Source of the DNA: Streptomyces djakartensis
Lineage (GTDB): Bacteria; Actinomycetota; Actinomycetes; Streptomycetales; Streptomycetaceae
DNA: 64,000 bases
Reading direction: 5' to 3'
NCBI RefSeq assembly: GCF_014651075.1
Contig: NZ_BMWE01000002.1
Location: 1 to 64,000 of the forward strand
Part shown: in pieces, positions 9,291 to 18,616 of the stretch
Position numbering within the stretch: the first letter of the stretch is position 1
Layout of the letters: each line of letters opens with the position of its first letter
Translations under genes and position numbers: made by a program
Notes under the pieces: generated by a model
Databases searched by the model: none
Seen by the model: only the letters and a program-made list of their open reading frames with translations
Told to the model about the DNA's origin: nothing

Positions 9291-10343
9291 GTGAAGGCAC
9301 TTACCTACCACGGCCGTCACGACATCCGCTACGGCGACGCACCCGACCCGGCCGTCACCAGCCCCACCGACGCGGTGGTGCGGGTGACGGCGGCCGGCAT
9401 CTGCGGCAGCGACCTGCACCTGTACGGCGGCAACCCGTTCAGCCCGGAACTGGGCTACACACCGGGGCACGAGTGTGTCGGTGTGGTGGCCGAGACGGGC
9501 GGCCAGGTCACCCGCTTCAAGCCCGGTGACCGGGTTCTGGTGCCCGCTTCTGTCGGCTGTGCGCACTGCCGCTCGTGTGCGGCCGGGTTCACCGCCCGGT
9601 GCGAGCGCGCCAAGTCGAGTACGGAGCTCTGCTACGGCGTCAGCCCGCAACTCCCGGGCAGTCAGGCCCAGGCCGTGGCGGTGCCCTACGCCGACGTCAA
9701 CCTGGTGCACTTGCCCGAGGACGTCTCGGACGAGGCCGCCGTCGTCCTGACGGACAACGCCCCCACCGCCTGGTACGGCTGCCGCCGTGCCCGTATCCAG
9801 CCCGGCGAGACCGTCCTGGTCATCGGCCTCGGCCCGGTCGGCCTGATGGCCGCCCAGTCCGCCTTCGCGATGGGCGCCGCGCGGGTGCTGGGCGCGGACC
9901 TGGTCGCGGAGCGCCGTGCCTTCGCCGCCGGCCTGGGCGTCGAGCCGGTCGAGGGCGAGGACGCGCGGGCGGCGGTACGGGAGATGACGGGCGGGCGCGG
10001 ACCGGACGCCGTGGTGGAGGCCGTGGGCTCCGACGCGACCATCGAGCTCGCCCTCAAGGCCGTCCGGCAGGCGGGCCGGGTCAGCGTCATCGGGGTCAGT
10101 CAGAGCAGGGCGTTCCCCTTCCACATGGGGCTGGCGCAGGTCAAGGAACTGGAGTTCGCGATCGGGTTGTGCTCGGTGCACTACGAACTCCCTCCGCTGA
10201 TCGCCCTCACCCGTGCCGGCCGGATCAAGCCCGAGATCATGGTCTCGCACCGCTTCGCCCTCTCCGAGGGCCCGGAGGCGTACGAACTGTTCGCGGGCCG
10301 CTCCGACGGCGTCCGCAAGATACTCCTCGACCCCACCCGCTGA
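9291..10343 (+). CDS. Zinc-dependent alcohol dehydrogenase
   Basis: 350 residues, GTG start with GGGAGGGAG upstream. Catalytic zinc ligands are visible in ICGSDLH and the GHE motif. The structural-zinc loop is CAHCRSCAAGFTARC. The Rossmann motif is VIGLGPVGLMAAQSA. This is an NAD(P)+-dependent oxidation of an alcohol or polyol. The sequence resembles the Zn-ADH/threonine dehydrogenase-like group, but substrate specificity is not readable. It lies downstream of the MDR reductase in a probable two-gene unit that ends at the hairpin at 10451-10474. Confidence 0.9.
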   Translation: MKALTYHGRHDIRYGDAPDPAVTSPTDAVVRVTAAGICGSDLHLYGGNPFSPELGYTPGHECVGVVAETGGQVTRFKPGDRVLVPASVGCAHCRSCAAGFTARCERAKSSTELCYGVSPQLPGSQAQAVAVPYADVNLVHLPEDVSDEAAVVLTDNAPTAWYGCRRARIQPGETVLVIGLGPVGLMAAQSAFAMGAARVLGADLVAERRAFAAGLGVEPVEGEDARAAVREMTGGRGPDAVVEAVGSDATIELALKAVRQAGRVSVIGVSQSRAFPFHMGLAQVKELEFAIGLCSVHYELPPLIALTRAGRIKPEIMVSHRFALSEGPEAYELFAGRSDGVRKILLDPTR

Positions 10344-10695
10344 CGCCTCCCCAGGGCCGCGGGCGCGGCGGCCCCGGCACGGTCGCGCCGGCCGTCCTCA
10401 CCGTCAGCCCGCGGTGCCCTCTCTCCCCCCGGCGGGTCTCCACGGCCGCAGCCGGTGCGGCTCCCCGCACCGGCTGGCGGCGACATCCTCATTCGGCCAT
10501 TTCCGGGACCGTCGGTGGACACGGGGCGGTCTGAATGGAACGCTCCCTCCAGACCACGGGTGGTACCCAGGAGACGCGCCCCCCGGACGCGCCGACGCCG
10601 TTCCCCGTACGAGCGCGCATCGCTCATCAGCACGAAGTCCTCGCAGCAGCCGAGTCCTGGTACGCCCGGATTCCTCGCGGAGAGGGGTTCACCTC
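10344..10695. other. Intergenic region, 352 bp
   Basis: No convincing gene. It contains the terminator hairpin at 10451-10474 and presumably the promoter of the beta-helix gene. The open frames crossing it lack any recognisable protein and reflect GC bias. Confidence 0.6.
10451..10474 (+). terminator. Intrinsic hairpin after the alcohol dehydrogenase gene
   Basis: GCCGGTGCGG-CTCC-CCGCACCGGC is a perfect 10-bp stem with a 4-nt loop and no T-tract, as is common in Streptomyces. It lies 108 bp past the dehydrogenase stop. Confidence 0.6.
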
Positions 10696-11946
10696 ATGAA
10701 GTGCACAGCCGTGACGGCCGCAACCGCCGTCGTCCTTCTGGCCACCGCCGCACATCCCGCCGCACACCCCGTCGCCCGTGCCGCCACTACCGCGGCCCCC
10801 GGACCTGCGGTGTTCACCGTGGACACCACGTCCGACGCGGTCGACGCCGACGCGGCGGACGGCCGGTGTCTCACCGCCTCGGGCGGGTGCAGCCTGCGTG
10901 CCGCGGTGATGGCCGCCAACGCCAGACCGGGCAGCACGATCACGCTGCCTCCCGGCCGTTACCGGCTGACGATCCCGCCCGACCCGCGGCTGATCATCGG
11001 CGACAACCCCGACCCCACCACGGGCGACCTGAACGTCGCCGCCCCCGTCACGATCGAGGGCGGCGGCGCACGGACCACGGTCATCGACGCCAACCACCTG
11101 GACCGGGCCTTCCGCATGCAGGCGGACAGCCGGCTGTCCGACCTGACGATCACCGGCGGGGTAACCAAACAGCGCGAACTGCCCATCACCGACACCGGTG
11201 GTGGCGCGATCGCCAACGGACATCACATGACGCTGCGACGGGTCGTCGTGACCGGGAACTCCGCCGGTTACGGCGGCGGCATATTCAACGTCCCGGACTC
11301 CCACCTCGATCTGATCGACAGCACCGTCAGCGGAAACGTCGCGGGAGAGGCCGGCGGCATCAGGTTCGACGACACCGGCACCGTGACCAACTCGACGATC
11401 GCGGACAACCGGGTGACGAACCCGGGCGACCGGCCCGGCAGCCTCGCCGGTTACGGCGGAGGCATCGACATCCGCGGGACGGGAACCGTGGAGATCCTCA
11501 ACTCGACCATCACCGGGAACCGTTCCAGCGACGGCGGGGGCGGGATCAACATCGCGCCCGCCTACCTCGACAGCCTGCCCTCACCTATCCCCGACATCGT
11601 GGACCTGCCCCTGGGGCGCATGACGCTGCGCAACTCCATCATCGCGAACAACACCGTCGACGGTTGGCCCGCCAACTGCAAGAAGGCCTTCGCCACCATC
11701 ACCTCGCAGGGCCACAACCTCGACGGCGACGGCAGCTGCCGGCTGACCGCAGCGGGCGATCTGCCCAGCCGCGCCCCCCTGATCGGACCGCTCGCGGACA
11801 ACGGCGGCCCCACCGACACCGTCGCGCTGCTGCCCGGCAGCCCCGCCCTGGACGCGGCCGACGGCTGCCCGGCCACCGATCAGCGCGGCGTCGCGCGTCC
11901 CCAGGGCACCGCCTGCGACATCGGCGCCTACGAGCACACGCCATGA
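10696..11946 (+). CDS. Secreted right-handed beta-helix protein (CSLREA-type)
   Basis: 416 residues. The start is ATG 10696 with GAGAGGGG upstream. A signal peptide covers ~1-32 (AARA-type site). The segment CSLRAAVMAANA matches the CSLREA domain found at the front of secreted beta-helical repeat proteins. It is followed by short repeats such as SDLTITGG, VVTGNSAGYGGG, STVSGNVAGEAGG and STITGNRSSDGGGG, the turns of a parallel beta-helix. The C-terminus (DNGGPTDTVALLPGSPALD, DIGAYE) is the usual choice-of-anchor Q ending. Surface or extracellular, binding partner unknown. It ends 48 bp before the carboxylesterase start and is probably co-transcribed. Confidence 0.85.
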   Translation: MKCTAVTAATAVVLLATAAHPAAHPVARAATTAAPGPAVFTVDTTSDAVDADAADGRCLTASGGCSLRAAVMAANARPGSTITLPPGRYRLTIPPDPRLIIGDNPDPTTGDLNVAAPVTIEGGGARTTVIDANHLDRAFRMQADSRLSDLTITGGVTKQRELPITDTGGGAIANGHHMTLRRVVVTGNSAGYGGGIFNVPDSHLDLIDSTVSGNVAGEAGGIRFDDTGTVTNSTIADNRVTNPGDRPGSLAGYGGGIDIRGTGTVEILNSTITGNRSSDGGGGINIAPAYLDSLPSPIPDIVDLPLGRMTLRNSIIANNTVDGWPANCKKAFATITSQGHNLDGDGSCRLTAAGDLPSRAPLIGPLADNGGPTDTVALLPGSPALDAADGCPATDQRGVARPQGTACDIGAYEHTP

Positions 11947-11993
11947 CCCCCGCGCCTCAACCGCCCAACCGACTCCGGCACTTGGAGCGACGG

Positions 11994-13655
11994 ATGAGAG
12001 TCTCGCGCCTGCGCCCCGCCCTGGCCCGCGCCACAGCCGCCTCGGCCGCCCTGCTTCTGTCCCTGGCCATTCCCCCCTCCACGGCCCACGCCGAGGCCGG
12101 CCCCGACTCCCTGGTCGTGCGCACCGACCGGGGCTGGGTGCGGGGCGCGGCCGTCCACGGCGGCGGACGGGTCTTCCACGGGATCCCGTTCGCCGCCCCG
12201 CCGACCGGTGAGCTGCGCTGGCGTCCGCCGCGGCCCGCGGCGCGGTGGTCCGGCATACGGAAAGCCACCGAACCGGCCCACCCCTGTCCCCAGTTACCGC
12301 TGACACTGCTCCCCGACGGCGGCCCCGTCCTGCCCGGCGAGTCCAACCGCACCGGCAGCACCGTGGAGGACTGCCTGTACCTCAACGTCCGCACACCCGC
12401 CCGCGGCAGCGCCCGGCCCCTGCCCGTCCTGGTGTGGCTGCACGGCGGCGCCAACGCGTACGGCGCGGGCAGCGACTACGACGGCGCCGCGCTGGCCGCG
12501 CGGGGTGTGGTCGTGGTGACGGTCAACTACCGCCTCGGAGCACTGGGGTTCCTGGCCCACCCCGCACTGTCCGCCGAGAACGCGGACCACGCCTCCGGCG
12601 ACTACGGCCTGATGGACCAGCAGGCCGCGTTGCGCTGGGTGCGGCGCAACATCGGTGCCTTCGGCGGCGACAGGAACCGGGTGACGCTGGGCGGCCAGTC
12701 CGCGGGATCGGCGGACACCTGCCTGCACGTCGCCTCGCCGACCGCGAAAGGCCTGTTCCACCGGGTGATCCAGCAGAGCGGAGCCTGCGCCGGGGGCGGC
12801 GGTCTGACCCCCCTTCCGCCCGCCGCGGCCGAGCGGAAGGGAAGCGACTTCGCGGCCTCGGTCGGCTGCACCGACCCGACGACCGCGGCGGACTGCCTGC
12901 GGGCCGTGCCCACCACCGAACTCATCCGCGCCACCGGGACGGGGACCGCCTCCCTGTGGGCCCCGAACACCGGCCCCCGGATCCTCCCCCGCTCTCCGCA
13001 CACGGCGTGGGCCGAGGGGCGGGTGAACGCGGTCCCGACGCTGAGCGGCAGCACCCATGACGAATACCGCTACTTCACCGCGCTGTACGTGGATCTGCTC
13101 GGCGGCGGCCCCCTGACCCCCGACTCGTACGCCGCCCTCATCAGGCTCCAGTACGGCGACCGGGCTGCCGCGATCCTGGACACCTACCCCGCCTCGGCGT
13201 ATCCGTCTGCCAACCTGGCCTACTCCGCCGTCAACACCGACCAGCGGTTCGCCTGCCCGGCACGGGCCGACAGCCGGCTGTACAGCGGCCGGGCGCCGGT
13301 CTACGCCTACGAGTTCGCCGACGCCCAGGCGCCGCCCTTCATCCCGGCACCGCACACGCCGCAGGGCTCCTTCCACGCTTCCGAACTGGCTTATCTCTTC
13401 CCCACGGAGGCGCTGGCGCCCCTGACACCCGCGCAGCGGCGGCTGTCCGCCACGATGACCGCCTACTGGGCCCGATTCGCCGCCACCGGCGACCCCGGCA
13501 TGCCCGGAACCCCGCCCTGGCCGCGTCACACGGCCGACGGCGACCGCGTCCAGGTGCTGTCCCCGGGCCGGGTCGGCCCGACGACCCGGTTCGCGGCCGA
13601 CCACCACTGCTCGTTCTGGCAGCCCGGCCCCGTTCCGCGGGGAGTCGTGCGATGA
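11994..13655 (+). CDS. Secreted type-B carboxylesterase
   Basis: 553 residues. ATG 11994 follows CTTGGAGCGACGG and gives a clean signal peptide (MRVSRLRPALARATAASAAL..., AHA cleavage). An upstream ATG at 11943 overlaps the previous stop but would put a hydrophilic leader before the signal. Catalytic features of the carboxylesterase B family: serine in GGQSAGSADT, glutamate in STHDEYRYF, histidine in GSFHASELAYLF, with EDCLYLNV and LHGGANAYG forming the oxyanion region. It hydrolyses carboxylic esters outside the cell. A TTA leucine codon is present at 12294-12296 (codon 101), so translation should depend on the bldA tRNA. Confidence 0.92.
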   Translation: MRVSRLRPALARATAASAALLLSLAIPPSTAHAEAGPDSLVVRTDRGWVRGAAVHGGGRVFHGIPFAAPPTGELRWRPPRPAARWSGIRKATEPAHPCPQLPLTLLPDGGPVLPGESNRTGSTVEDCLYLNVRTPARGSARPLPVLVWLHGGANAYGAGSDYDGAALAARGVVVVTVNYRLGALGFLAHPALSAENADHASGDYGLMDQQAALRWVRRNIGAFGGDRNRVTLGGQSAGSADTCLHVASPTAKGLFHRVIQQSGACAGGGGLTPLPPAAAERKGSDFAASVGCTDPTTAADCLRAVPTTELIRATGTGTASLWAPNTGPRILPRSPHTAWAEGRVNAVPTLSGSTHDEYRYFTALYVDLLGGGPLTPDSYAALIRLQYGDRAAAILDTYPASAYPSANLAYSAVNTDQRFACPARADSRLYSGRAPVYAYEFADAQAPPFIPAPHTPQGSFHASELAYLFPTEALAPLTPAQRRLSATMTAYWARFAATGDPGMPGTPPWPRHTADGDRVQVLSPGRVGPTTRFAADHHCSFWQPGPVPRGVVR

Positions 13656-13736
13656 CAACGGCAGTCGCCCTGTTCCGGTCGGGGCACCGGACGCTACGGC
13701 AGGGCCCGGACGCGGTCGGCCTGCCGGTACGGGGGG

Positions 13737-14396
13737 TCATTCCCTGTTCGCGACGCCACGGGAGGGGGCGTCCCGGCCGGGGACGTGTCCCACCGGAACG
13801 CCGTGGTGGCTCGCCAGCGCCAGCAGCGCCACGCGTAGCGGTCCGGTCTCCAGAACCGCGTCCGGCTCGAACCAGCGGGCCACCACGGTTCCGGCGGCCA
13901 TCCTCAGGGTGAAGCGTGCCAGCTCGTCCGCCACCTCGGGGCGGTCGCGCAGGGCGAAGACGGAGCTCAGCGAATCCCGGGCCCAGGCCACCAGCGCGTC
14001 GCGGTATCGACGCACCTCGGCCAGGGCCGCCGCGCTGGCGTCCTGCTGCACCATTCCCAGCCCCAAGAGCAGCTTCACGCCTCGGGGTTGACGCCGGAAC
14101 GCGCTCCCGACCTCCGCGAGAAAGGTGTCGAGACGCTGCGCGACGTCGGCGCCCGGCACCTCGGCCTGGGGCAGGGCCGCCAGCAACGCGGTCCTGGCAC
14201 GCCCCAGCACCGCCACGTAGATCCCGTCCTTGCTGCGGAAGTGCCAGTAGATCGAGCTGACCGGCAGTCCGCACGCGGCGGAGATCATCGAGATGGACGT
14301 GGCGGCGTAACCATGACGCGCCATCAGGTCGCCGGCGGTGTCCAGTATCGCGTCACGGGACCGCGCTCCGCGGTCCAGGGCCGGTGCCTCCGTCAT
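13737..14396 (-). CDS. TetR-family transcriptional regulator
   Basis: 219 residues. N-terminal HTH: RDAILDTAGDLMARHGYAATSIS, then SISMISAACGLPVSSIYWHFRSKDGIY, a textbook TetR DNA-binding domain. The helical C-terminal domain is typical of the AcrR/TetR group. It converges on the carboxylesterase (81-bp gap). Target and ligand unknown; the esterase or beta-helix genes are possible targets by proximity only. Confidence 0.9.
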   Translation of the reverse strand: MTEAPALDRGARSRDAILDTAGDLMARHGYAATSISMISAACGLPVSSIYWHFRSKDGIYVAVLGRARTALLAALPQAEVPGADVAQRLDTFLAEVGSAFRRQPRGVKLLLGLGMVQQDASAAALAEVRRYRDALVAWARDSLSSVFALRDRPEVADELARFTLRMAAGTVVARWFEPDAVLETGPLRVALLALASHHGVPVGHVPGRDAPSRGVANRE

Positions 14397-14561
14397 AGGG
14401 CCGACTCTAGAGCAGGCACCGGCCCGACGGTGACGGGTTCGGTTCTCCCGGGGGAGTCCCCTGGCCAGGTGTGGAACCGTAGCCGGAGACGCCGGTTGTC
14501 CAGGAGGTGCCGCTCGTCCTGACCCATGCGCGGATCATGTCACGGCGGCCGCAGAGCTCGA

Positions 14562-15071
14562 TCAGCGTGGTGTGCGGGGCGGCAGCCGGTGCAGTTCCAC
14601 GTCCGTGAGCAGGCCGTCGGCGACGGTGGCGGTCATGTACGTGCAGTGGGGCTGCCGGCGGCGGTCCGTCGGGGAGCCCGGGTTGAGCAGGCGCAGGCCG
14701 GTGGGGGCCGTGGTGTCCCAGGGGATGTGACTGTGGCCGAAGACCAGCACGTCGACGTCGGGGAAGCGCGCAGCGCAGCGCTGCTCCCGGCCCTGCCTGG
14801 GACCCGTCTCGTGGATCACGCCGAAACGCAGGCCGCCGAGGTCCGCGTGCGCCACCTCGGGCAGCCGGGCGCGCAGGTCCGGGCCGTCGTTGTTGCCGTA
14901 CACGGCGACGAGCCTGCGGCAGCGGTCCTCGAGCAGGTCGAGGGTGGCCGTGTCGACCCAGTCGCCGGCGTGGAACACCACGTCGGCCTCGGGAATCTCG
15001 GCCAGCAGCCGCGGGGGCAGCTCCCTGGCCCGCTTCGGGAGGTGGGTGTCGGACATGAGGAGCAGTCGCAC
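14562..15071 (-). CDS. Metallophosphoesterase, YfcE/MJ0936 type
   Basis: 169 residues from a GTG. The full calcineurin-like metal site is visible: MSDTH, HAGDW, YGNND, GVIHET, FGHSH. This compact form matches the YfcE/MJ0936 phosphodiesterase group, two-metal enzymes that hydrolyse phosphodiesters in the cytoplasm with physiological substrates generally unknown. It stands alone between the TetR gene and the glycosyltransferase. Confidence 0.9.
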   Translation of the reverse strand: MRLLLMSDTHLPKRARELPPRLLAEIPEADVVFHAGDWVDTATLDLLEDRCRRLVAVYGNNDGPDLRARLPEVAHADLGGLRFGVIHETGPRQGREQRCAARFPDVDVLVFGHSHIPWDTTAPTGLRLLNPGSPTDRRRQPHCTYMTATVADGLLTDVELHRLPPRTPR

Positions 15072-15277
15072 GCTTCCAGCCTAGCCAGAGGCCGCCGGCT
15101 CTTCCGTCCCGGTGCTCACTTGACCGCGAACAGACAGACGGGGCACCTGAGTTGCCCGCCCACGAGATGATCACGGCCCGGTCTCGAAAGGTGGGTCGGC
15201 GTTCCCGGCCGGGTTAGCATCGGGCAACCAGCAGTAGGACATCTACGGCAAGCGACCCGAAGGGGCCCGGAAACCCG

Positions 15278-17221
15278 ATGCCGGTCAAGGTCAGCGTCAT
15301 CGTCCCCGTGTACAACCCGGGGATCTACATCGAGGACTGCATCGCCTCACTGAAGAGGCAGTCGCTGCCTCCCGACGAGTACGAGGTGATCTTCGTCGAC
15401 GACGGCTCGACCGACGAGACCCCGGCCCGGCTCGACGCGCTTGCCGCCGAGGACCCCCGGATGAAGGTCATCCACCAGGAGAACTCCGGCTGGTCGGGCA
15501 AGCCCCGCAACGTCGGTATCGAGGCGTCCCGGGGTGAGTTCGTCATGTTCGTCGACAACGACGACTACCTGGGCGACGAGGCGCTGGAGCGGATGTACGA
15601 CTACGGCGTGGCCAACGGCGCCGACGTCGTCGTGGGCAAGATGGCCGGCAAGGGCAGGGGGGTGCCGGTGGAGCTGTTCCGCCGCAACCACCCGCGCGCC
15701 ACCGTCGGCAACGCGCCGCTCATCGACAGCCTCACCCCGCACAAGATGTTCCGCCGGGCGTTCCTGGACCGCATCGGCCTGCGTTTCCCCGAGGGCAGGC
15801 GGCGCCTGGAGGACCACGTCTTCATCGCCGAGGCGTACCTGCGCGCGGAGAACGTCTCCGTGCTGAGCGACTACGTCTGCTACTACCACATCCGGCGCGA
15901 CGACGGCTCCAACGCCGGCTTCGAACGCTTCGATCCCGTCGGCTACTTCAAGAACCTCCGCGAGGCCCTGGACGTCGTCGAGCGGTACACCGAGCCCGGT
16001 CCGGTGCGGGACAAGCTCTTCCGCAGGTGGCTGCGGGTGGAGATGGTCGAGCGGCTGCGGGGCCGGCGCTTGCTGAACCTGCCGGACGACTACCGCAGGG
16101 AACTCTTCACGGAGATCCACCAGGTCGTCGTCGAACGGTTCGGGCCCGGCGTCGCGGCCGGGCTGCAGCCGGCACAGCAGGTCGTGGCAGCGCTGACCGC
16201 GGCCGACCGGTACGACGACGTGGTGGCCTTCGCCCAGTGGGAGGCCGGGATCGCGCCCGAGGCGGCCCCCGGGCACGTGGAGTGGCGGGACGGCGCTCTC
16301 AGCATCGGTTTCACGGCGGAGTACAGGTCGGGTGACCGGCCGATGACGTTCCCGGCCGATGCCGGGGCGGCACCGCTGGACGACACGCCGAAGGACGTGC
16401 GGGAAGCGGTGGAGTGGGTGTCCGCGCAGAGCGCCGTGCGCTTCGGGCAGGCCACCGCCGACCTGCTGCTGCGGGAGCGGTCCAGTGCCGCACAGTACTT
16501 CCAGCCCGTGCGCTTCACCCGGGAGACCGTCCCGGCCGGGGAGGGCGAGGAGGTCCGGCTGGTGCTGCGGGCGACCGCCACCGTCGATCCGGCGGCTCTG
16601 CCGCGTGACGGCGCCTGGGACGCGTTCGTGCGGGTCAAGCTGGGCGGCTGGACCAAGGAGTGCCGGCTGGGCCCGGCGCCGCGTGAGAGCCGGCCGGCGC
16701 CGGAGGCGGGGGTCGTCGGGAGCCGCACGGTCCTGCCGTACTGGACCCAGCCGCACGGCAACCTCTCCCTGGAGCTCGGTACCCGGGGCAAGCGGCTGGG
16801 GCTGGGTGGTGTGAAGCAGTCCGACGTCTCGGTCTCCGGCGGGCGTTTCCGCGCGCTGCTTCCGCTGCACGTCCCGGGCGACACCGAGGTGCGGCTGCGG
16901 TTCGTCTCCGCACACCGGTACTTCGACGCGCCCGGCACGCTCTCCCCCACGGCGCAGGGGTCGGGGGCACTGCTGGGGGCGGCGCTGCCCACCGAGGATC
17001 TCTCACGCGACACCTGGCGGGTGGCGCTCTGCCTGACCCCGTCCGCCCCTCAGCCGCGCTTCACCGGCCTGCCGTTCGCGCTGCGCGCCGCCGCCGGGCA
17101 GGTCCTGGTGGTGCCGGTGCCGGGTCCGGGTCTCGCCCTGCGAGTGGCCCGTGGCGCCCGGCGTGTGCTGGGTGCAGCGCGCCGCAGGGCGATTCCCCGC
17201 CTGAGGGCCGGGAGGCGCTGA
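15278..17221 (+). CDS. Family 2 glycosyltransferase with long C-terminal extension
   Basis: 647 residues. Residues ~1-230 form a GT-A/GT2 domain: SVIVPVYNPGIYIEDCIASL, VIFVDDGSTDETP, PRNVGIEASRGEFVMFVDNDDY (DxD-type metal site near residue 92), and EDHVFIAEAYLRA. The remaining ~400 residues are a beta-rich domain of unknown role seen in some actinobacterial cell-wall glycosyltransferases. It probably transfers a sugar to a wall polymer or exopolysaccharide. It converges on the rml-type dTDP-sugar operon, which may supply its donor. It is followed by a strong hairpin at 17300-17337. Confidence 0.88.
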   Translation: MPVKVSVIVPVYNPGIYIEDCIASLKRQSLPPDEYEVIFVDDGSTDETPARLDALAAEDPRMKVIHQENSGWSGKPRNVGIEASRGEFVMFVDNDDYLGDEALERMYDYGVANGADVVVGKMAGKGRGVPVELFRRNHPRATVGNAPLIDSLTPHKMFRRAFLDRIGLRFPEGRRRLEDHVFIAEAYLRAENVSVLSDYVCYYHIRRDDGSNAGFERFDPVGYFKNLREALDVVERYTEPGPVRDKLFRRWLRVEMVERLRGRRLLNLPDDYRRELFTEIHQVVVERFGPGVAAGLQPAQQVVAALTAADRYDDVVAFAQWEAGIAPEAAPGHVEWRDGALSIGFTAEYRSGDRPMTFPADAGAAPLDDTPKDVREAVEWVSAQSAVRFGQATADLLLRERSSAAQYFQPVRFTRETVPAGEGEEVRLVLRATATVDPAALPRDGAWDAFVRVKLGGWTKECRLGPAPRESRPAPEAGVVGSRTVLPYWTQPHGNLSLELGTRGKRLGLGGVKQSDVSVSGGRFRALLPLHVPGDTEVRLRFVSAHRYFDAPGTLSPTAQGSGALLGAALPTEDLSRDTWRVALCLTPSAPQPRFTGLPFALRAAAGQVLVVPVPGPGLALRVARGARRVLGAARRRAIPRLRAGRR

Positions 17222-17299
17222 CGTGCCAGGCGGGTGCGCGGCCTGTCCGTGACGCCCGGGGCCACTGCGGGCGGCGCGCGCAGCGCCTGAGGGCGGTAC

Positions 17300-17337
17300 G
17301 CGTGTCCGGGCGGGGCGCGCACCCCTCCCGGACACGC
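17300..17337 (+). terminator. Hairpin after the glycosyltransferase gene
   Basis: GCGTGTCCGGG (17300-17310) pairs with CCCGGACACGC (17327-17337), a perfect 11-bp stem that can be extended by G/C pairs into the 16-nt loop. Confidence 0.7.
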
Positions 17338-17775
17338 GGGGGCGGCTGACCGCGACCTGCCGTGCGTTCACACGACGCCGGCCACAGCAGCGCGACCGGC
17401 GCAGACCGGAAGGGTTCTTTGCGCCGCGGCGGCCCGGCCGGCGTTCCCGGAGCCAGCCGCTCCCGGCTCGCGGCGGCGATGACCGGGTGCCGGGCTCCGG
17501 CGAAGGCCGCCTGGGGCGGCAGCGCCGGGTCCGGTCCGGCCGCGGACCGGCCCGGGATCGCCGGCTGCTCGGCCAGGTCGTCCTCCTCGACCGGAGCCGT
17601 ACGCGGTGGGCGACCGGGGATCGCACTGTGCGGCGACGGGACCCGCCCGTGCTCCGGAGCAGTTGCCGGCCGGCCTCGCCCGCCTACGGGCAGACGCCGG
17701 CGCACGGCGGGGGAAGCCGGCCCGCTGCCGGGCCCCGCCTCCGGGCGCGTGGCCGTGCGCGCCGAGGCAGGCCGC

Positions 17776-17808
17776 GGCGCCGGCCACCCCCGGGCGGTGG
17801 CCGGCGCC
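17776..17808 (-). terminator. Hairpin after the methyltransferase gene (end of the rml operon)
   Basis: GGCGCCGGCCACC (17776-17788) pairs perfectly with GGTGGCCGGCGCC (17796-17808), a 13-bp stem with a 7-nt loop, 4 bp beyond the stop codon of the minus-strand gene. Confidence 0.75.
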
Positions 17809-17812
17809 CGGG

Positions 17813-18616
17813 TCAGCGGCTGACGCCCACCTGTTCCAGGGAGCGGCGCAGGGGCTCCCAGCCGACGGAGCGGGGCAGGCCGCGGTTGCGGGCCTGGGCC
17901 AGGGGGCGCCAGAAGCCCGCTTCCAGGAGAGCCTCGGGGCGGACCGCTCCGGCGCGCTCCAGGATCGCCTCGGGGACCTTCTGCGGGTCGGGCACCTTGT
18001 ACTCGGCCATGATCTCGTCGTACTTGTCGTGCAGCACCCGGTTGTTCGGGTCGGCGCCGAACACCACGAGCTGGCCGGTGGGCGCGGTGTCGACCTGGAC
18101 GGTCACGAGGTCGGGGCGGTAGCGCGCCAGAACCTCCGTGATCTTGTAGACGTCACCGGTCCAGGCGTTGGTGTGCCGGTCCCGGGCCGCCTCGTCGATG
18201 CTGCGCGGCAGCATGTCGTCGAGGACGATCACGCTTCCCCAGTCCGAGTACTTCTCGACGTTCATGAAGTCGCGCAGCGCGAACTCGAACAGATGCATGC
18301 CGTCGATGAACGACAGGTCCAGCGTCGTGCGGCGCCAGTAGCCGATCGGGCTGCGGCCGCGACGCAGGTTGCGCAGCGGGTGACGGCCGCCCTTGAGGTG
18401 CTGGAGCGGATTGTCCCGCGCGAAGAAGTCGTCACTGGTGGCCTTCACCAGGTGGACGTCGCACCTCAGCTCCGAGACCACCTTGAAGGCGGGGTCGATC
18501 GCGATGCTGGGGACACGGGACAGGGTCAGGCTGCGGCCGTCGTTGACGCCGATCTCCAGGTAGTTGCGGTTGGCGCTGACCTTGTGCAGTTCCCGGAGGA
18601 ACTCATGGCGTTTCAC
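17813..18616 (-). CDS. Class I SAM-dependent methyltransferase-like protein
   Basis: 267 residues from a GTG overlapping the upstream rmlD stop (GTGA). The SAM-binding glycine motif reads NYLEIGVNDGRSL, followed by SIAIDPAF (acidic residue after strand 2) and a TLDLSFIDGMHLFEFALRD segment with VIVLDDMLP, as in Methyltransf_24-like sugar O-methyltransferases. It is the last gene of the rmlA-rmlB-rmlD operon, so O-methylation of a deoxysugar or of a glycan carrying it is the best guess. Confidence 0.8.
   Translation of the reverse strand: MKRHEFLRELHKVSANRNYLEIGVNDGRSLTLSRVPSIAIDPAFKVVSELRCDVHLVKATSDDFFARDNPLQHLKGGRHPLRNLRRGRSPIGYWRRTTLDLSFIDGMHLFEFALRDFMNVEKYSDWGSVIVLDDMLPRSIDEAARDRHTNAWTGDVYKITEVLARYRPDLVTVQVDTAPTGQLVVFGADPNNRVLHDKYDEIMAEYKVPDPQKVPEAILERAGAVRPEALLEAGFWRPLAQARNRGLPRSVGWEPLRRSLEQVGVSR

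Larger units (their letters stand above)
17222..17812. other. Intergenic region, 591 bp, between convergent genes
   Basis: No gene supported. It holds two strong hairpins, one after each convergent gene (17300-17337 and 17776-17808). Several frames stay open across it, but their translations are Arg/Pro/Gly/Ala-rich without family features and look like GC-driven artefacts. Confidence 0.65.

Noticed and set aside
17061..18122. Several open frames across the 17222-17812 gap
   Set aside because: Low-complexity translations, no ribosome sites in good positions, and two terminator hairpins lie inside. GC bias explains the openness.
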